A stretch of DNA of 64,000 nucleotides from a cyanobacterium PCC 7702 (GCA_000332255.1 KB235926.1:539475-603474); one strand, 5' to 3'. Positions 39,168 through 48,926 are shown, counted from the first letter of the stretch. The notes: generated by a model not told the origin, from the sequence alone. Made by a program: numbers and translations.

Positions 39168-39431
39168 TTAAGTTTTGGGGTCGTGGGGATTTTGAGGTGT
39201 TTGGGGAGCACACCACTGACTTATGGGTTCAATCCTAGCCTGCTCGAGCAATTTTTTGATTTGGAACTCCCTGCATTGATAATTGCTTGCTAATAGTTGC
39301 CCGGCTTGATTTTTTGCGTCTTCAACAGATACACCAAATGCAATTATTTCTTCATCTTTGTTATTTGTAATGCTGTCAATTGGTACAACACAAATGTATT
39401 GCGGTTCGTTTGGTCTGATTTCCTGTACCAT
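39168..39431 (-). CDS. Conserved hypothetical cyanobacterial protein
   Basis: 87 residues from the second ATG (39431); a longer version with nine more residues is possible. The sequence has a beta-rich core (PQYICVVPIDSI, DEEIIAFGVSVEDAKNQAGQLLAS) and a Cys in NYQCREFQIKKLLEQARIEPISQW. I recognise no domain and assign no function. It lies between the hydrolase and the pentapeptide-repeat membrane protein, all on the minus strand. Confidence 0.6.
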   Translation of the reverse strand: MVQEIRPNEPQYICVVPIDSITNNKDEEIIAFGVSVEDAKNQAGQLLASNYQCREFQIKKLLEQARIEPISQWCAPQTPQNPHDPKT

Positions 39432-39503
39432 TGCTTGTACTGAATATAAATACAACACCCCCTAGCTTGCTGCTTTTTTGCCAGTAGCTAAGGGGATTTG
39501 GTA

Positions 39504-39541
39504 TTGCTCATCCCCACGAGCTTTGCTCATCCCCACGAGCT
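39504..39541. repeat. 19-bp direct repeat, two copies
   Basis: Two adjacent identical copies of TTGCTCATCCCCACGAGCT (39504-39522 and 39523-39541). Each contains a small internal inverted repeat (GCTC/GAGC). The second copy touches the stop codon of the pentapeptide gene. An inverted repeat just left of it (around 39458-39496) could form a hairpin. Confidence 0.85.
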
Positions 39542-41700
39542 TAGGGACAACGGGGATGAATTCCTCCCTGGGTACAAATATAAGCTAATTGTTTGGTATC
39601 TAAATTTTTCACTTGGCTAAAATCAACTCCCTTAACAACAGCAGATTGGGAACCAAAAGCTGGAGTTTGGACAAATTGGTCTGCGGGATCTTGTTTGCTT
39701 GGAGAGAGAATTGCTCCTTGAAAATCAGCACCTGTTAAATTCGCATCGCGTAAATCTGCAAGACTGAGGTCAGCGTTGCGGAGATTAGCTTGCTCGAGGT
39801 TAGCAGAACGCAAATTCGCGTTTGTAAGGCGAGCGGCGCTTAAATTAGCATGGCTAAGATCGGCTCGATCCAAATCTGCTCCTGATAAATCGGCTGCTTG
39901 CCAGTCTGTTTTACTTAAGTTAGCAAAAGACAATTGCGTACCTATGGCGACAACCCGACCCAAGCGAGCAGCATATAAATCGGCGTCGTTTAATTTTGCT
40001 TCTCCCAGATCGGCTCCGGTCAGGCTAGCATTTTCTAAAACAGCTCCGCGCAGATCGGCTCCTACTAACTGGGCGCTGCTTAAATTTGCACCCACCAAAC
40101 GGGCGTTGGATAAATTCGCTTTGTTGAGGTTAGCGCGACTGAAATCTGTACGAACCATCAAAACACGACTGAGATTTGCTTCGCTGAGATTGGCTTTTTT
40201 AATTTGAGCACCACTTAAATCTGCTATGCGATCGTCAAAGGTATCCCAGCGTCCGTCTTCACCTACTCCCCGAAAACTGCTTCCTTTCAAACTAGCATAG
40301 GATAGGTCGGCGCCTTTGAAATTCACTCCAGATAAGTCAATTTTGTCTAGTACTAAGTTAAATAAGGGAGTATCTCCAGAGCCTCTTTGGAATAAGACTG
40401 CACGGCTAAGGTCAATATCGTCGCTTTTGGCACCGTGCAGTGCCAGTATTTTATTAATCGTTTGCTGGTTTGCTTGTAAGCGCTGTTGCCGCCCTTGATA
40501 GTCCGAGGATGGATTGTTGCCTGCAGATTCTAAATCGGCAGCAAGAGATTGGTTCATGCGTTTTAAATCGGGAATAGCTGCCGGACCGATGTTAGCTAAA
40601 GCTTGCTGAATAGTTTCCACAATGGCAGGGTCAGTTTCTTTGGCCAATAAGTCCACCAGAAATTGAATCGCTTGTGGATCTTGGATGGTGCCCATAGCCA
40701 TTATGGCACTGCGGCGTTCTTCAACGCTGGCATGGGAGCTGGGATTTAATTGATTGACGATCGCCAGAAACTGTTGGCTGTGCCGCTGTTGTATCGCCCG
40801 GCGATTTTGTTGAGTTTGAATGTAGATCTGAGTGGCGACTATGGTTACCAATACACCAACCATGCTGCCGCAGGCGATCGCCAATAATTTTACGCTTGGG
40901 TTGCGTTGCAACTTTGCCCACCATGCATTTGCGGTATTGGGTCTAGCTGTTTCTGGGGTGATCACCACCGATGCGATCGCTGCATCTTCATCCGCGTCTT
41001 GTGTCCAGTTTGTCTGTTGTCCTGGTGTAAACGCTTTGGTAGCATCTATAGTATATGTGCCTGCAATTGTATCGTGCAGGGCGCGGCCTCCTTGCCGCCA
41101 AGACAAAAAGCCAGTTGCTTCTGCTAGCAACACTAATCCGGTCAAAACTGTAAACGCACCTACACTAGGAAACAAAAAGCTGTGGCGCCAAAGCAGGTAG
41201 GCTGCAGATAAGGAAATTCCCCAACGACCAATTCCTTCTCGCACCAACACAGCTACGATTCCAGGGGGATTGCCTTTCTCGTCGATAACTCGAATACCGA
41301 AATTACGTTTGGGAATTGTACTGCCTGTTTTTGCCAGCAGATGCAGCTGCCAACCGGAAACTGCTAGGGGAGCTAGTATTGCTACTGTCCACAGAAAATT
41401 TGTCGGCCAGGCTACATTCCTAGTGCCATAGCTAACTGGTAAAGCCAAAGGACGGGCAATTTCTCTTTCTGTAACGACCAGCAGTGGATTCAGCGGTACT
41501 CGATTCATATCAGTTCTAGAATTAAGGTAAGCACCTATACTAAAAGGCACCAATCCACTAACAACTACTAATGTCACTTCTGCTGCCCAAGCTGCTAGAC
41601 GCCTTGTGGTAAAGCGCGAGATTTTCCTTTTCCCTTGTTCCTTGTTTGACTGGCTGGAATTAGATTGATTTCTATTTCTCCTCACAATTGGGCTTGCCAT
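39541..41700 (-). CDS. RDD-domain membrane protein with HEAT-like and pentapeptide-repeat regions
   Basis: 719 residues. The N-terminal part has four or five hydrophobic segments of RDD type (TTRRLAAWAAEVTLVVVSGLV, RDLHDTIAGT-like end RALHDTIAGTYTID). Another membrane helix follows (about 275-300), then a short HEAT-like stretch (RRSAIMAMGTIQDPQAIQFLVDLL). The C-terminal third has about 40 pentapeptide repeats of the A(D/N)LxxA type, broken once by a GRWDTFDDR insert. Pentapeptide repeats fold as a right-handed beta helix. Many cyanobacterial proteins combine them with membrane parts, but the role is unknown. Confidence 0.85.
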   Translation of the reverse strand: MASPIVRRNRNQSNSSQSNKEQGKRKISRFTTRRLAAWAAEVTLVVVSGLVPFSIGAYLNSRTDMNRVPLNPLLVVTEREIARPLALPVSYGTRNVAWPTNFLWTVAILAPLAVSGWQLHLLAKTGSTIPKRNFGIRVIDEKGNPPGIVAVLVREGIGRWGISLSAAYLLWRHSFLFPSVGAFTVLTGLVLLAEATGFLSWRQGGRALHDTIAGTYTIDATKAFTPGQQTNWTQDADEDAAIASVVITPETARPNTANAWWAKLQRNPSVKLLAIACGSMVGVLVTIVATQIYIQTQQNRRAIQQRHSQQFLAIVNQLNPSSHASVEERRSAIMAMGTIQDPQAIQFLVDLLAKETDPAIVETIQQALANIGPAAIPDLKRMNQSLAADLESAGNNPSSDYQGRQQRLQANQQTINKILALHGAKSDDIDLSRAVLFQRGSGDTPLFNLVLDKIDLSGVNFKGADLSYASLKGSSFRGVGEDGRWDTFDDRIADLSGAQIKKANLSEANLSRVLMVRTDFSRANLNKANLSNARLVGANLSSAQLVGADLRGAVLENASLTGADLGEAKLNDADLYAARLGRVVAIGTQLSFANLSKTDWQAADLSGADLDRADLSHANLSAARLTNANLRSANLEQANLRNADLSLADLRDANLTGADFQGAILSPSKQDPADQFVQTPAFGSQSAVVKGVDFSQVKNLDTKQLAYICTQGGIHPRCP

Positions 41701-41755
41701 TGCCTATTTTCCTTATATATATTTTTACGCAGACACTGCGTGTTTAAATATACTC

Positions 41756-42067
41756 TTATTTTCCTTGTCTGCTACTGGAGACGATTATTTTGTATCCAAA
41801 GTACACTAGCCCTGCCAAAAGTGCCAAACTAATGGCTGAAGCCACAAATTTAAGCGCAGCTTGCAGCAGAGCAATACCTAATAATATCCCTACGCTTGCG
41901 GCTACAAGCTTTCCCGTCCCCGATAGGGAGTTGAACCAAGTTGCAATTTGCTCTGAGAAAGACACTTGTGTTGCATCGGGCTGATATTTTCTTCTAGAAG
42001 AGGAATTAATTTCTGCTTCTAATTTTTGCAGGCGTTGTTGCAAGTCTTCTTCAGGTTGAGGATTCAT
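41756..42067 (-). CDS. Small membrane protein, unknown function
   Basis: 103 residues from the ATG at 42067 (an in-frame upstream ATG at 42085 is also possible). A charged, helix-forming N-terminus (EEDLQQRLQKLEAEINSSS) is followed by two hydrophobic helices (about residues 55-78 and 80-98) and a basic tail. Such helix-TM-TM proteins are widespread in cyanobacteria without known function. It lies 55 bases ahead of the pentapeptide/RDD gene on the same strand and may be co-transcribed with it. Confidence 0.65.
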   Translation of the reverse strand: MNPQPEEDLQQRLQKLEAEINSSSRRKYQPDATQVSFSEQIATWFNSLSGTGKLVAASVGILLGIALLQAALKFVASAISLALLAGLVYFGYKIIVSSSRQGK

Positions 42068-42308
42068 CTGTTTTGACCTTAGCAAATAAGTAGTTGTCTT
42101 AGTGATTTTAGCGAAAGTCTTTGCTTGCCAGTCAGCGATCGCTAAATTCTCAATCTTTATGTGATTTCCTGGAGATATTTATACAAAAAATCAAATTTTA
42201 TACATCTATTTGCGGAACTAAGTTGCTTTGCTATCGTCTTCCAATTAGGAATCTAAGCCCTATAAGCATGATTGCCAGTTTGAAAAAATCAAAAGTAATG
42301 TTAACTTT

Positions 42309-42749
42309 ATGAAGCTGCGATTTTTGGCTAAATTTACTTCTATTTTCTTCATCTTAGCAGCAAGTTCCATTTGCAGCTTTCCCGAGCCCGCACTAACAGA
42401 AGTTGTCAAAATTGCTCCTCATTTTCAACCAGATCCCCTAATTCTCACAGGTCAATCTGGAGGCCAAAACTCCAGCAATTGCGGTAACATCAGTAAGCTA
42501 CCAAATCAAGTTCTTCAGCTAACAGAATCAATGTCATACTTAAAATTAAGGGTGGAAGGTAGCGGACAGCCAACTCTTTTAATTGATGGTCCGGGAGGAC
42601 GCTTTTGCGTACTAGCGGAGTCGGGAGGAAAACCAGAAATGTCGGGTTTTTGGACAAAAGGAGTTTACTCGATTTACGTAGGAGAATTATCTGCAGGAAA
42701 CCATACTTATATCCTTTCAATTTCTGAACAAAAAAACAGCACTCCTTAA
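42309..42749 (+). CDS. Secreted hypothetical protein
   Basis: 146 residues with a clear signal peptide (basic start KLRFLAKF, hydrophobic core TSIFFILAASSICSF, likely cleavage around ALTE). The mature part is a beta-rich domain with two Cys (SSNCGNIS and GRFCVLAESGG) that could form a disulfide, and ends VGELSAGNHTYILSIS. It resembles small periplasmic cyanobacterial proteins of unknown function. It converges on a small Cys-rich gene. Confidence 0.65.
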   Translation: MKLRFLAKFTSIFFILAASSICSFPEPALTEVVKIAPHFQPDPLILTGQSGGQNSSNCGNISKLPNQVLQLTESMSYLKLRVEGSGQPTLLIDGPGGRFCVLAESGGKPEMSGFWTKGVYSIYVGELSAGNHTYILSISEQKNSTP

Positions 42750-42800
42750 CCATCGGAACGCTTAACTTTCCAAAACAAAGTTTAAACGATCTCAAGCTAC

Positions 42801-43013
42801 TTAATTATAGTTAAGAGTTTTATAAGCATTTTGGGATTCGGAAGGATGAAAGCGAGAAAGACAAGCTTCTAAGTGTTCACAATCTTCGCACTGAGGTTCT
42901 TTCCCCGGATGGGGACAGTTACATGGAGATTTGGAAAAACACTCCGCTGGTGTTTTTGCTTTCAAGTTATCTAGAAATAGTTCTAAACAAACTAGCAGAT
43001 CTTGAATACACAT
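42801..43013 (-). CDS. Small Cys-rich protein, possibly zinc-binding
   Basis: 70 residues with seven Cys. Six are clustered in ECFSKSPCNCPHPGKEPQCEDCEHLEAC, suggesting a zinc- or metal-binding knuckle. The N-terminus (CIQDLLVCLELFLDNL) is helical. No named family is recognised. Coding is supported by the ordered Cys pattern and sensible composition rather than by context. Confidence 0.55.
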   Translation of the reverse strand: MCIQDLLVCLELFLDNLKAKTPAECFSKSPCNCPHPGKEPQCEDCEHLEACLSRFHPSESQNAYKTLNYN

Positions 43014-43272
43014 TTTTCCTAAATTAATAAATATAATCTTTGATTATAGATAAATAGTAAAGTCATCTCTTCCTCCGCAGGAAGAAACTACAATACCTTT
43101 GCTTGCAAAAGGATCCGAGCCTGCAGATTGGAACCAGTATCAAACAGTATAATTTCACCGCCTATAAATAATAAATCTAACCAAAGATAGAGTAATTTTC
43201 TGTAAAAAGAATCATGGACAAAAACAAATAATTCTTGTTCTAATATAAGGAATTAATACTTTGTAGCTAAAG

Positions 43273-43527
43273 ATGGTAAAGTCAACTCAGGAAGTAAAAA
43301 ATAACTTTATTTACGCACAAAGTCGCTATCACGGCAAATTTAGACCAGAGTACCTAGCCTTTAACGCCAATTTGCAAGAATTTGCTAACAAGGTGGGTTA
43401 TATCAGCGCTTTAGAAACTGCTGGTAAACTTTCTCCCGAAGAAGCTTACAAGCAAATTTGCGCCCTTTGGAAGCAATTAAAACACAGCAAAAAACAGTTG
43501 GGAATTGGTAACCAAGGACAATTTTAA
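43273..43527 (+). CDS. Small conserved cyanobacterial protein
   Basis: 84 residues: NNFIYAQSRYHGKFRPEYLAFNANLQEFANKVGYISALETAGKLSPEEAYKQI is the conserved-looking core, helical and hydrophilic, without membrane segment or catalytic motif. It looks like a small cyanobacterial family sometimes named DUF7219; that name is tentative. It converges on the neighbouring histidine kinase gene. Confidence 0.65.
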   Translation: MVKSTQEVKNNFIYAQSRYHGKFRPEYLAFNANLQEFANKVGYISALETAGKLSPEEAYKQICALWKQLKHSKKQLGIGNQGQF

Positions 43528-43562
43528 AGTAAATTTCTATACTGATAGTTTCAGGCTCTTGC

Positions 43563-44888
43563 CTATTTTCCCTGTATTGTTCTTGGCAACTCTACACAAA
43601 AAGTAGAACCTTCACCCACCTTGCTATTAACGGTGATAGTTCCCTTCATCAAATGCACTAACTTCTCAACTATAGATAAACCCAAACCCGTACCGCTGTG
43701 TTTGCGGGAAAGAACTTGGTCTATTTGTCGAAACTCCTGAAAAATTTGTTGCAAGTCTGTTTCTGCAATACCTATTCCTGTATCTTGAACTATCAATACT
43801 ATTTTGTCTACCGTTACTTCCCGCGCTTCTACAGTGACACTACCTATATCAGTAAACTTAATGGCGTTAGAAAGTAAATTGACCAAAATTTGTTGAACGC
43901 GGGTGCTGTCATTGATAATGATAGGATTTTCCAGCTGGACGCTCACGTTTAAAGCTAGCTTTTTTTGCTCCGCCAAACAGTGCAGCTCTTCTGTTACCTT
44001 AACGATCAGTTCCTCTAAATTCAATTCCTCTGGTTTTAACTGCAACCTACCAACTTCTAGCTTGGAGAAGTCAAGAATATCTTCTATTAGCGCTAGTAAG
44101 TGTTTGGCGCTACTGACAATACGTTCTACCATGTTCCTGGTTTGAGGAGAAAAGCGATCGTATTGCGGACGCAGCAGCAATTGGGAAAAACCCAGTATAG
44201 CATTCATAGGCGTGCGGAGTTCGTGAGACATCATCGCCAAAAAGTGGGACTTTAGCTTTGCTGCTTCTTGTAGTTGTAAGTTTTGAAGTTGCATGGTGCG
44301 AATTTTCTGTTCTACTTGCTTGCGAGTGGTAATATCTCGCACCAACCAACGCCAACCTTTGGGTTTTCCCGTACTGTCACGGATGGTAGCAATGCTAATT
44401 GCAGCTTCAAAGATCAGGTTTTCTCGTGTTTGCATGCGGATTTCCCAATCTTGAATTTTTTCTATATTTTGCAGTCGCAATAATTGATTAGTAAAATTCC
44501 GACGCTCGTTTTCGGGAATAAACTGAGCAAGCAGTTTTCCCACAAGGGAATTTTGTGATATTTTTAGCAAATTGGCAGCAGCACGGTTAGCTTCTAGAAT
44601 TTTGCCGTCGATATCGGTTACCAAGTAAGCATCTGGCGCAAAATCAAACAACTGTTGGTAACGCTGGCGCTCTGCTTCTAGAGCTTGGCGAATGGCTACT
44701 AGTTCTTCATTCTGTTGGCGTAGTTCCTCTTCTGCTATGCGTAGTTCTTCTAATGCTGTATTTAGTCTTTTGAGAGACTCTTGTAAAGGTGTTGGTGGGG
44801 ATAAAGGCGAAGAATTAGCTTGTATATTTAGTTCGCTGGCCTGTTGATGGACTCTTTCGACTTGTTGTCTAAACTTGTATGCATTCAC
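43563..44888 (-). CDS. PAS-domain sensor histidine kinase
   Basis: 441 residues, soluble. An N-terminal coiled coil (LNTALEELRIAEEELRQQNEELVAIRQALEAER) is followed by one PAS domain (about 80-195). HisKA comes next with H222 in FLAMMSHELRTPMNAILGFSQLL, then the ATPase (LLSNAIKF, DTGIGIAE, GTGLGLSIVEKL, GEGSTFCVELP). All catalytic boxes are intact. There is no receiver and no neighbouring regulator, so signal and output are unknown. Confidence 0.9.
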   Translation of the reverse strand: MNAYKFRQQVERVHQQASELNIQANSSPLSPPTPLQESLKRLNTALEELRIAEEELRQQNEELVAIRQALEAERQRYQQLFDFAPDAYLVTDIDGKILEANRAAANLLKISQNSLVGKLLAQFIPENERRNFTNQLLRLQNIEKIQDWEIRMQTRENLIFEAAISIATIRDSTGKPKGWRWLVRDITTRKQVEQKIRTMQLQNLQLQEAAKLKSHFLAMMSHELRTPMNAILGFSQLLLRPQYDRFSPQTRNMVERIVSSAKHLLALIEDILDFSKLEVGRLQLKPEELNLEELIVKVTEELHCLAEQKKLALNVSVQLENPIIINDSTRVQQILVNLLSNAIKFTDIGSVTVEAREVTVDKIVLIVQDTGIGIAETDLQQIFQEFRQIDQVLSRKHSGTGLGLSIVEKLVHLMKGTITVNSKVGEGSTFCVELPRTIQGK

Positions 44889-45440
44889 GCTAACCTCCTG
44901 TGATTGTATAAATGTTTTTAATTTGAATTTCTGAAATTGGGGATCGATAGTATTTGGGTGTGGGGCTAGAAATTTATGGAAATTTAATTTTTAACTTGCC
45001 TTGGTTTGGGCAATTACTTTCATCCGGAAATCAACAGAGGAAAACAGTTTCTGGCATACTAGAACAAAAATACTACCTAGGAAGCTAAAACTTTTTTGAA
45101 AATAGGAAAATTTAAAATTATTTTGGTTTTGAGGGAGACAAATTATAGAGTACATTAGTTTCAGTTGCTTGGAATGTCAGGGAATCACGGCTTGGGCCTT
45201 TGATTTTACAATGCCAAATATTTAGTGTTTTTGTATCCCCTCAAGAGTAAGAAAAATAGTTACTCGAATAAAAGTTAGACTCTACCTTAGATAGTACTTA
45301 TGAAGTTTTAAATATCTGCTGGCAAAAAAATAGCAGAAACTCTTTCCAGACCAGGAAAAGGCATCTAAAAGTTTATGCTTGTAATGAAAATATAAATTTG
45401 TTAAAAGGGATATTTAATTTTTAAATTCTAGATAATATAT
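44889..45440. other. Intergenic region without recognised features
   Basis: 552 AT-rich bases between two minus-strand genes (the ABC permease upstream and the kinase downstream). I looked specifically for a second permease gene or its remnants and saw none. It must hold the kinase promoter. Confidence 0.5.
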
Positions 45441-46367
45441 CTATCTGGTGGGTGTTGCACCACCGAATTTAATTATTAGCGCGATCGCAATGCTGACTGC
45501 CAAAATCAGGATTGTACTTAGAGCAGAACCGAATCCCCAATTTTGGGTTGCGCCGAGAAATTGGTTATAGATTAATCGCGCTACAGTCATGCTGGAAGCG
45601 CCGCCAAGTAATTCTGGGTTAATAAAATCTCCCAAGCCACTAATAAATACCAAAAAGGAACCTACAGCAATGGCGGTAAAGGTTTGAGGTACGGTGACTT
45701 TCCAAAAAGCTTGAGCTGGGTGGGCGCCCAAGTCAGCTGCTGCTTCTAGTAAACGTCTGTCTAACTTTTCTAAAGAAGCATATAAAATTAAAACCATGTA
45801 GGGCAGCAAGCTATAAGTCATGCCAATTATGACAGCAAAAGTGCTGTTAAGCACATCTAAAGAGGGAAGTCCCAAGCTAGTTAAAACTGTATTCAGCAGA
45901 CCTGTAGGACGGAGAATTGTAATCCAAGCGTAACAGCGCAGCAAAGAAGAAGTCCACAATGGCAATACAAAGGCGATGAGGAGTAAATTTTGCCAACGCT
46001 TGGGAGCCATTTGAGCCAGCCAATAGGCGATGGGAAAGCCGAGAAGTAGACAAATTATTGTCGTACTAACAGCAAAGAAGAGCGATCGCCCTAAAACTCG
46101 CAGGTACAAGGGGTCTAAGATCCGGATATAATTATCAATTCCCCTGGGTATTACCACATCTCCCGGTCGAATTCCAGGTACCAAACTTAATTCCACAATC
46201 AGCAGTGTTGGCAACACCAATAGCAATAACAACCAAATTCCTGCTGGTGCTAGCAATAACAGCGGTTGTAACAAATCCAACAGAGAATAACGCCTTGGTG
46301 ACACCACTGAAGATTCGTCTGGGGAACTTGTTTGCGAACGAGGAATTTGTATAGACATAATTTCCAC
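45441..46367 (-). CDS. potB: Polyamine-type ABC transporter permease (PotB-like)
   Basis: 308 residues with six membrane helices. The inner-membrane permease signature appears near ADLGAHPAQAFWKVTVPQTFTAIAVG (EAA-like loop that docks on the ATPase). IRPGDVVIPRGIDNYIRILDP and FLPLWTSSLLRCYAWITILR-type segments match PotB/spermidine permeases. It is third in a potA-potD-potB order on the minus strand, 9 bases after the binding protein. The usual second permease (PotC) is not present here. Confidence 0.88.
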   Translation of the reverse strand: MEIMSIQIPRSQTSSPDESSVVSPRRYSLLDLLQPLLLLAPAGIWLLLLLVLPTLLIVELSLVPGIRPGDVVIPRGIDNYIRILDPLYLRVLGRSLFFAVSTTIICLLLGFPIAYWLAQMAPKRWQNLLLIAFVLPLWTSSLLRCYAWITILRPTGLLNTVLTSLGLPSLDVLNSTFAVIIGMTYSLLPYMVLILYASLEKLDRRLLEAAADLGAHPAQAFWKVTVPQTFTAIAVGSFLVFISGLGDFINPELLGGASSMTVARLIYNQFLGATQNWGFGSALSTILILAVSIAIALIIKFGGATPTR

Positions 46368-46376
46368 AAATCTTTT

Positions 46377-47489
46377 TTAGCTACTAGTTAGTTCTGTCCA
46401 GTAGCGATTGTAAATTTCTTCGGTTGTACCCAAAGGAGCGATGCTTTCGCACTTTTGTAGCAAATTTTCTGGAGGAAAAAGTTCCGTATTTGTTTGAATT
46501 TTTTTGGGTAATTGCTCATAGGCGGCGCGGTTGGGAGTAGCTATGGTTAGAACTTGACTTGTTTTTGCTGCTACTTCTGGTTGTAGTATAAAGTTGAGCC
46601 AAGAATAAGCTCCCTCAGGATTGGGTGCTGTTTGGAGAATAACTACTGTATCAGTCCACAAAGAAGAACCACTTTTAGGTATCACATACTTTAATTTGGG
46701 ATTTTCTTGGCTGATTTTTACTCCATCGGAGGAATAGCACATTGCCAAAATTAAATCGCCTGCAACTATTTGATTGCGCCAAGCATCAGTTTCAAAGGCG
46801 GCGATCGCACCTTTGAGCTCTTTCAATTTTTCATAAGCTTGTTTGATTTCTGCTTCGTTCTTTGAGTTATAGGAATAACCCAGCATTCGTAATGCTGCAC
46901 CCATGACTTCTCGCACGTCATTGAGCAAAGTCATGCGTTTGTAGAGCAGTTCTTTGTTTTGCCACAGATATTCCCAATCCTGGGGTGGATTTTTGAGAAT
47001 TTCGGAATTATAAATTAAACCCGTTGTTCCCCAGCTGTAGGGAATGCTGTAGCTATTATCAGGATCGTATGTAGGATTTTGAAATCGGGGAAATAAATTT
47101 TCTAATCCTACCAAACGCTGATGGTTTAGTCGGGTAACTAATCCCTTTGCCACCATTTTCTGCACCATGTAGTCAGAAGGGTAGACAATACTGTAAGAGC
47201 CTCCTCCTCCTGCTTGCAGCCTAGCCAACATAACTTCGTTGGAATCGTAAAAACTAGCAACAACTTTTATTCCTGTTTGGGCGGTAAAAGTTTTTAATAA
47301 TTCCGGGTTTATGTATTGCGTCCAAGTGTAGATATCAAGTTGATCTCGCGAAGTTCCACCAGTGCTAGAGGAAGCTCGAACATCAGCGAGTTTCCAACCA
47401 CAGCCTCCTCCTACTGTTAAAGATAGGCTAGAAAATGCTATTGCACTTTGTAAGAATCGTCGCCTGTTGCTCATTAATTTACCAGTCAT
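46377..47489 (-). CDS. potD: Polyamine-type ABC transporter periplasmic binding protein (PotD-like)
   Basis: 370 residues with a twin-arginine-type signal (SNRRRFLQSAIAFSSLSLTVGGG) followed by Cys, so possibly a Tat-exported lipoprotein. The mature part begins LDIYTWTQYINPELLKTFTAQTGIKVVASFY, the family hallmark, with PYSWGTTGLIYNSE and LNFILQPEVAAKTSQ. It captures spermidine, putrescine or a similar cation for uptake. An internal ATG five codons in is an alternative start. It lies between the ATPase and permease genes with short gaps. Confidence 0.88.
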   Translation of the reverse strand: MTGKLMSNRRRFLQSAIAFSSLSLTVGGGCGWKLADVRASSSTGGTSRDQLDIYTWTQYINPELLKTFTAQTGIKVVASFYDSNEVMLARLQAGGGGSYSIVYPSDYMVQKMVAKGLVTRLNHQRLVGLENLFPRFQNPTYDPDNSYSIPYSWGTTGLIYNSEILKNPPQDWEYLWQNKELLYKRMTLLNDVREVMGAALRMLGYSYNSKNEAEIKQAYEKLKELKGAIAAFETDAWRNQIVAGDLILAMCYSSDGVKISQENPKLKYVIPKSGSSLWTDTVVILQTAPNPEGAYSWLNFILQPEVAAKTSQVLTIATPNRAAYEQLPKKIQTNTELFPPENLLQKCESIAPLGTTEEIYNRYWTELTSS

Positions 47490-47501
47490 TAGTCAAGTTC
47501 G

Positions 47502-48632
47502 TTACTGTTGACTAATTGCCAAACAATCTGTTTCGTGCCACCAAATGTAAATGGGTGTGTCTGAAGTTGGCAAGGAACCCAAGGTGTTGGGTTGTATTAC
47601 AGTAATTTGTACGCCCGGTTGCAGTTCGACTACATAATTAATATGGGTTCCCAAATACATAACGTTTACTAGTCGTCCCTCAAAGTTGTTAATTGGCGAA
47701 CTGGGTTTGTAAAGTGAAATTTGAATCTTTTCCGGACGAATGCTGACTGCTACTGGTTGCGATACTTCTGCAATTGTATCAGCGGTGCGAGAGACAGTGA
47801 TTTTCAGCCCTGTTTTCGTCAAAACCTGCAACTTGGAGGGGTATACTTCTATGATTTCACCTGCTAGCAAATTCGTATCACCGATAAAATCGGCAACAAA
47901 CGCTGACCGGGGTTTTTCGTAAATTTCCCTGGGTGTGCCAACTTGTTCGATTTTACCGTGATTCATCACAGCAATGCGATCGCTCAAAGATAAAGCTTCT
48001 TGTTGGTCATGGGTGACCATAATGAAGGTCAAACGCAGCTGTTTGTGTAAATGAGATAGTTCTACCTGCATTTGTTTGCGCAGTTTCAAATCCAGAGATC
48101 CTAAAGGTTCGTCTAATAACAGTACTGCGGGACGATTGACTATTGCTCGCGCTAAGGCCACCCGTTGTTGTTGACCTCCGGAAAGTTGACTGGGAAAGCG
48201 GGATCCCAATCCTTCCATTTTCACTAGTTTCAAAGCGTCTTTGACTTTGCTTTCTATTTGAGCTTTGGTTAATTTTTTGAACTGCAGTCCGAAGGCGATG
48301 TTATCCCATACATTCAGATGGCTAAACAGTGCGTAGCTTTGAAATACGGTATTGACTGGTCGACGGTAAGGAGGAACGTTGGTCATCAATTGACCTTGAA
48401 TTAAAACCTTACCAGCGTCAGCCTTTTCAAATCCACCTATTAAACGCAACGTTGTTGTTTTTCCACAACCTGACGGTCCAAGGATGCTGAAAAATTCTCC
48501 TTTTTTGACATCCAAGTCAATTCCATGTACCGCTGGTTCTTGATTAAAAAATTTGAAGACATTACGCAGTTCAACATCAAGGGTATTAGAATCTGTCACT
48601 TCCCCTTGATTTGACGTCAAACTAGAGTTCAT
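47502..48632 (-). CDS. potA: Polyamine-type ABC transporter ATP-binding protein (PotA-like)
   Basis: 376 residues. Walker A is GPSGCGKTT, the Q-loop is in NTVFQSYALF, the signature is LSGGQQQRVALARA, Walker B is LLLDEPLGSLD and the switch His is in VTHDQQEALS. A C-terminal TOBE-like regulatory domain follows (VSIRPEKIQIS). It energises the transporter of this operon and is its first gene; the following genes are 12 and 9 bases away. Confidence 0.92.
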   Translation of the reverse strand: MNSSLTSNQGEVTDSNTLDVELRNVFKFFNQEPAVHGIDLDVKKGEFFSILGPSGCGKTTTLRLIGGFEKADAGKVLIQGQLMTNVPPYRRPVNTVFQSYALFSHLNVWDNIAFGLQFKKLTKAQIESKVKDALKLVKMEGLGSRFPSQLSGGQQQRVALARAIVNRPAVLLLDEPLGSLDLKLRKQMQVELSHLHKQLRLTFIMVTHDQQEALSLSDRIAVMNHGKIEQVGTPREIYEKPRSAFVADFIGDTNLLAGEIIEVYPSKLQVLTKTGLKITVSRTADTIAEVSQPVAVSIRPEKIQISLYKPSSPINNFEGRLVNVMYLGTHINYVVELQPGVQITVIQPNTLGSLPTSDTPIYIWWHETDCLAISQQ

Positions 48633-48926
48633 AGTCCTGAGGGCAGAAGCTCATATGTGTTAATAAAGAGTGTAATTGTGATTCTCGAGTTCGTTTTTCA
48701 CCTTATCTTCATAACAGGGAGTTGTGTCTAAATTTACAAAGCATCCTGATTTCATTTCCAATTTCAAAAAAAATGCAGTTTAGACTTGGATACATTCTAT
48801 CTGGTCACGCCACTATCCTCGCTCAGGAGTATACTTTTTTTTGGGAGATTTTGTACCCTAAATGCCGCTCCCCCATATAGTTTATTTTTATACATGTAAA
48901 ATTGTCGAAAATTCCTTGTTTTTCCT

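Noticed and set aside
39776..40207. 143-residue plus-strand frame rich in Lys, Ser and Arg
   Set aside because: Antisense of the pentapeptide repeats, whose periodicity creates the apparent repeat in the shadow.
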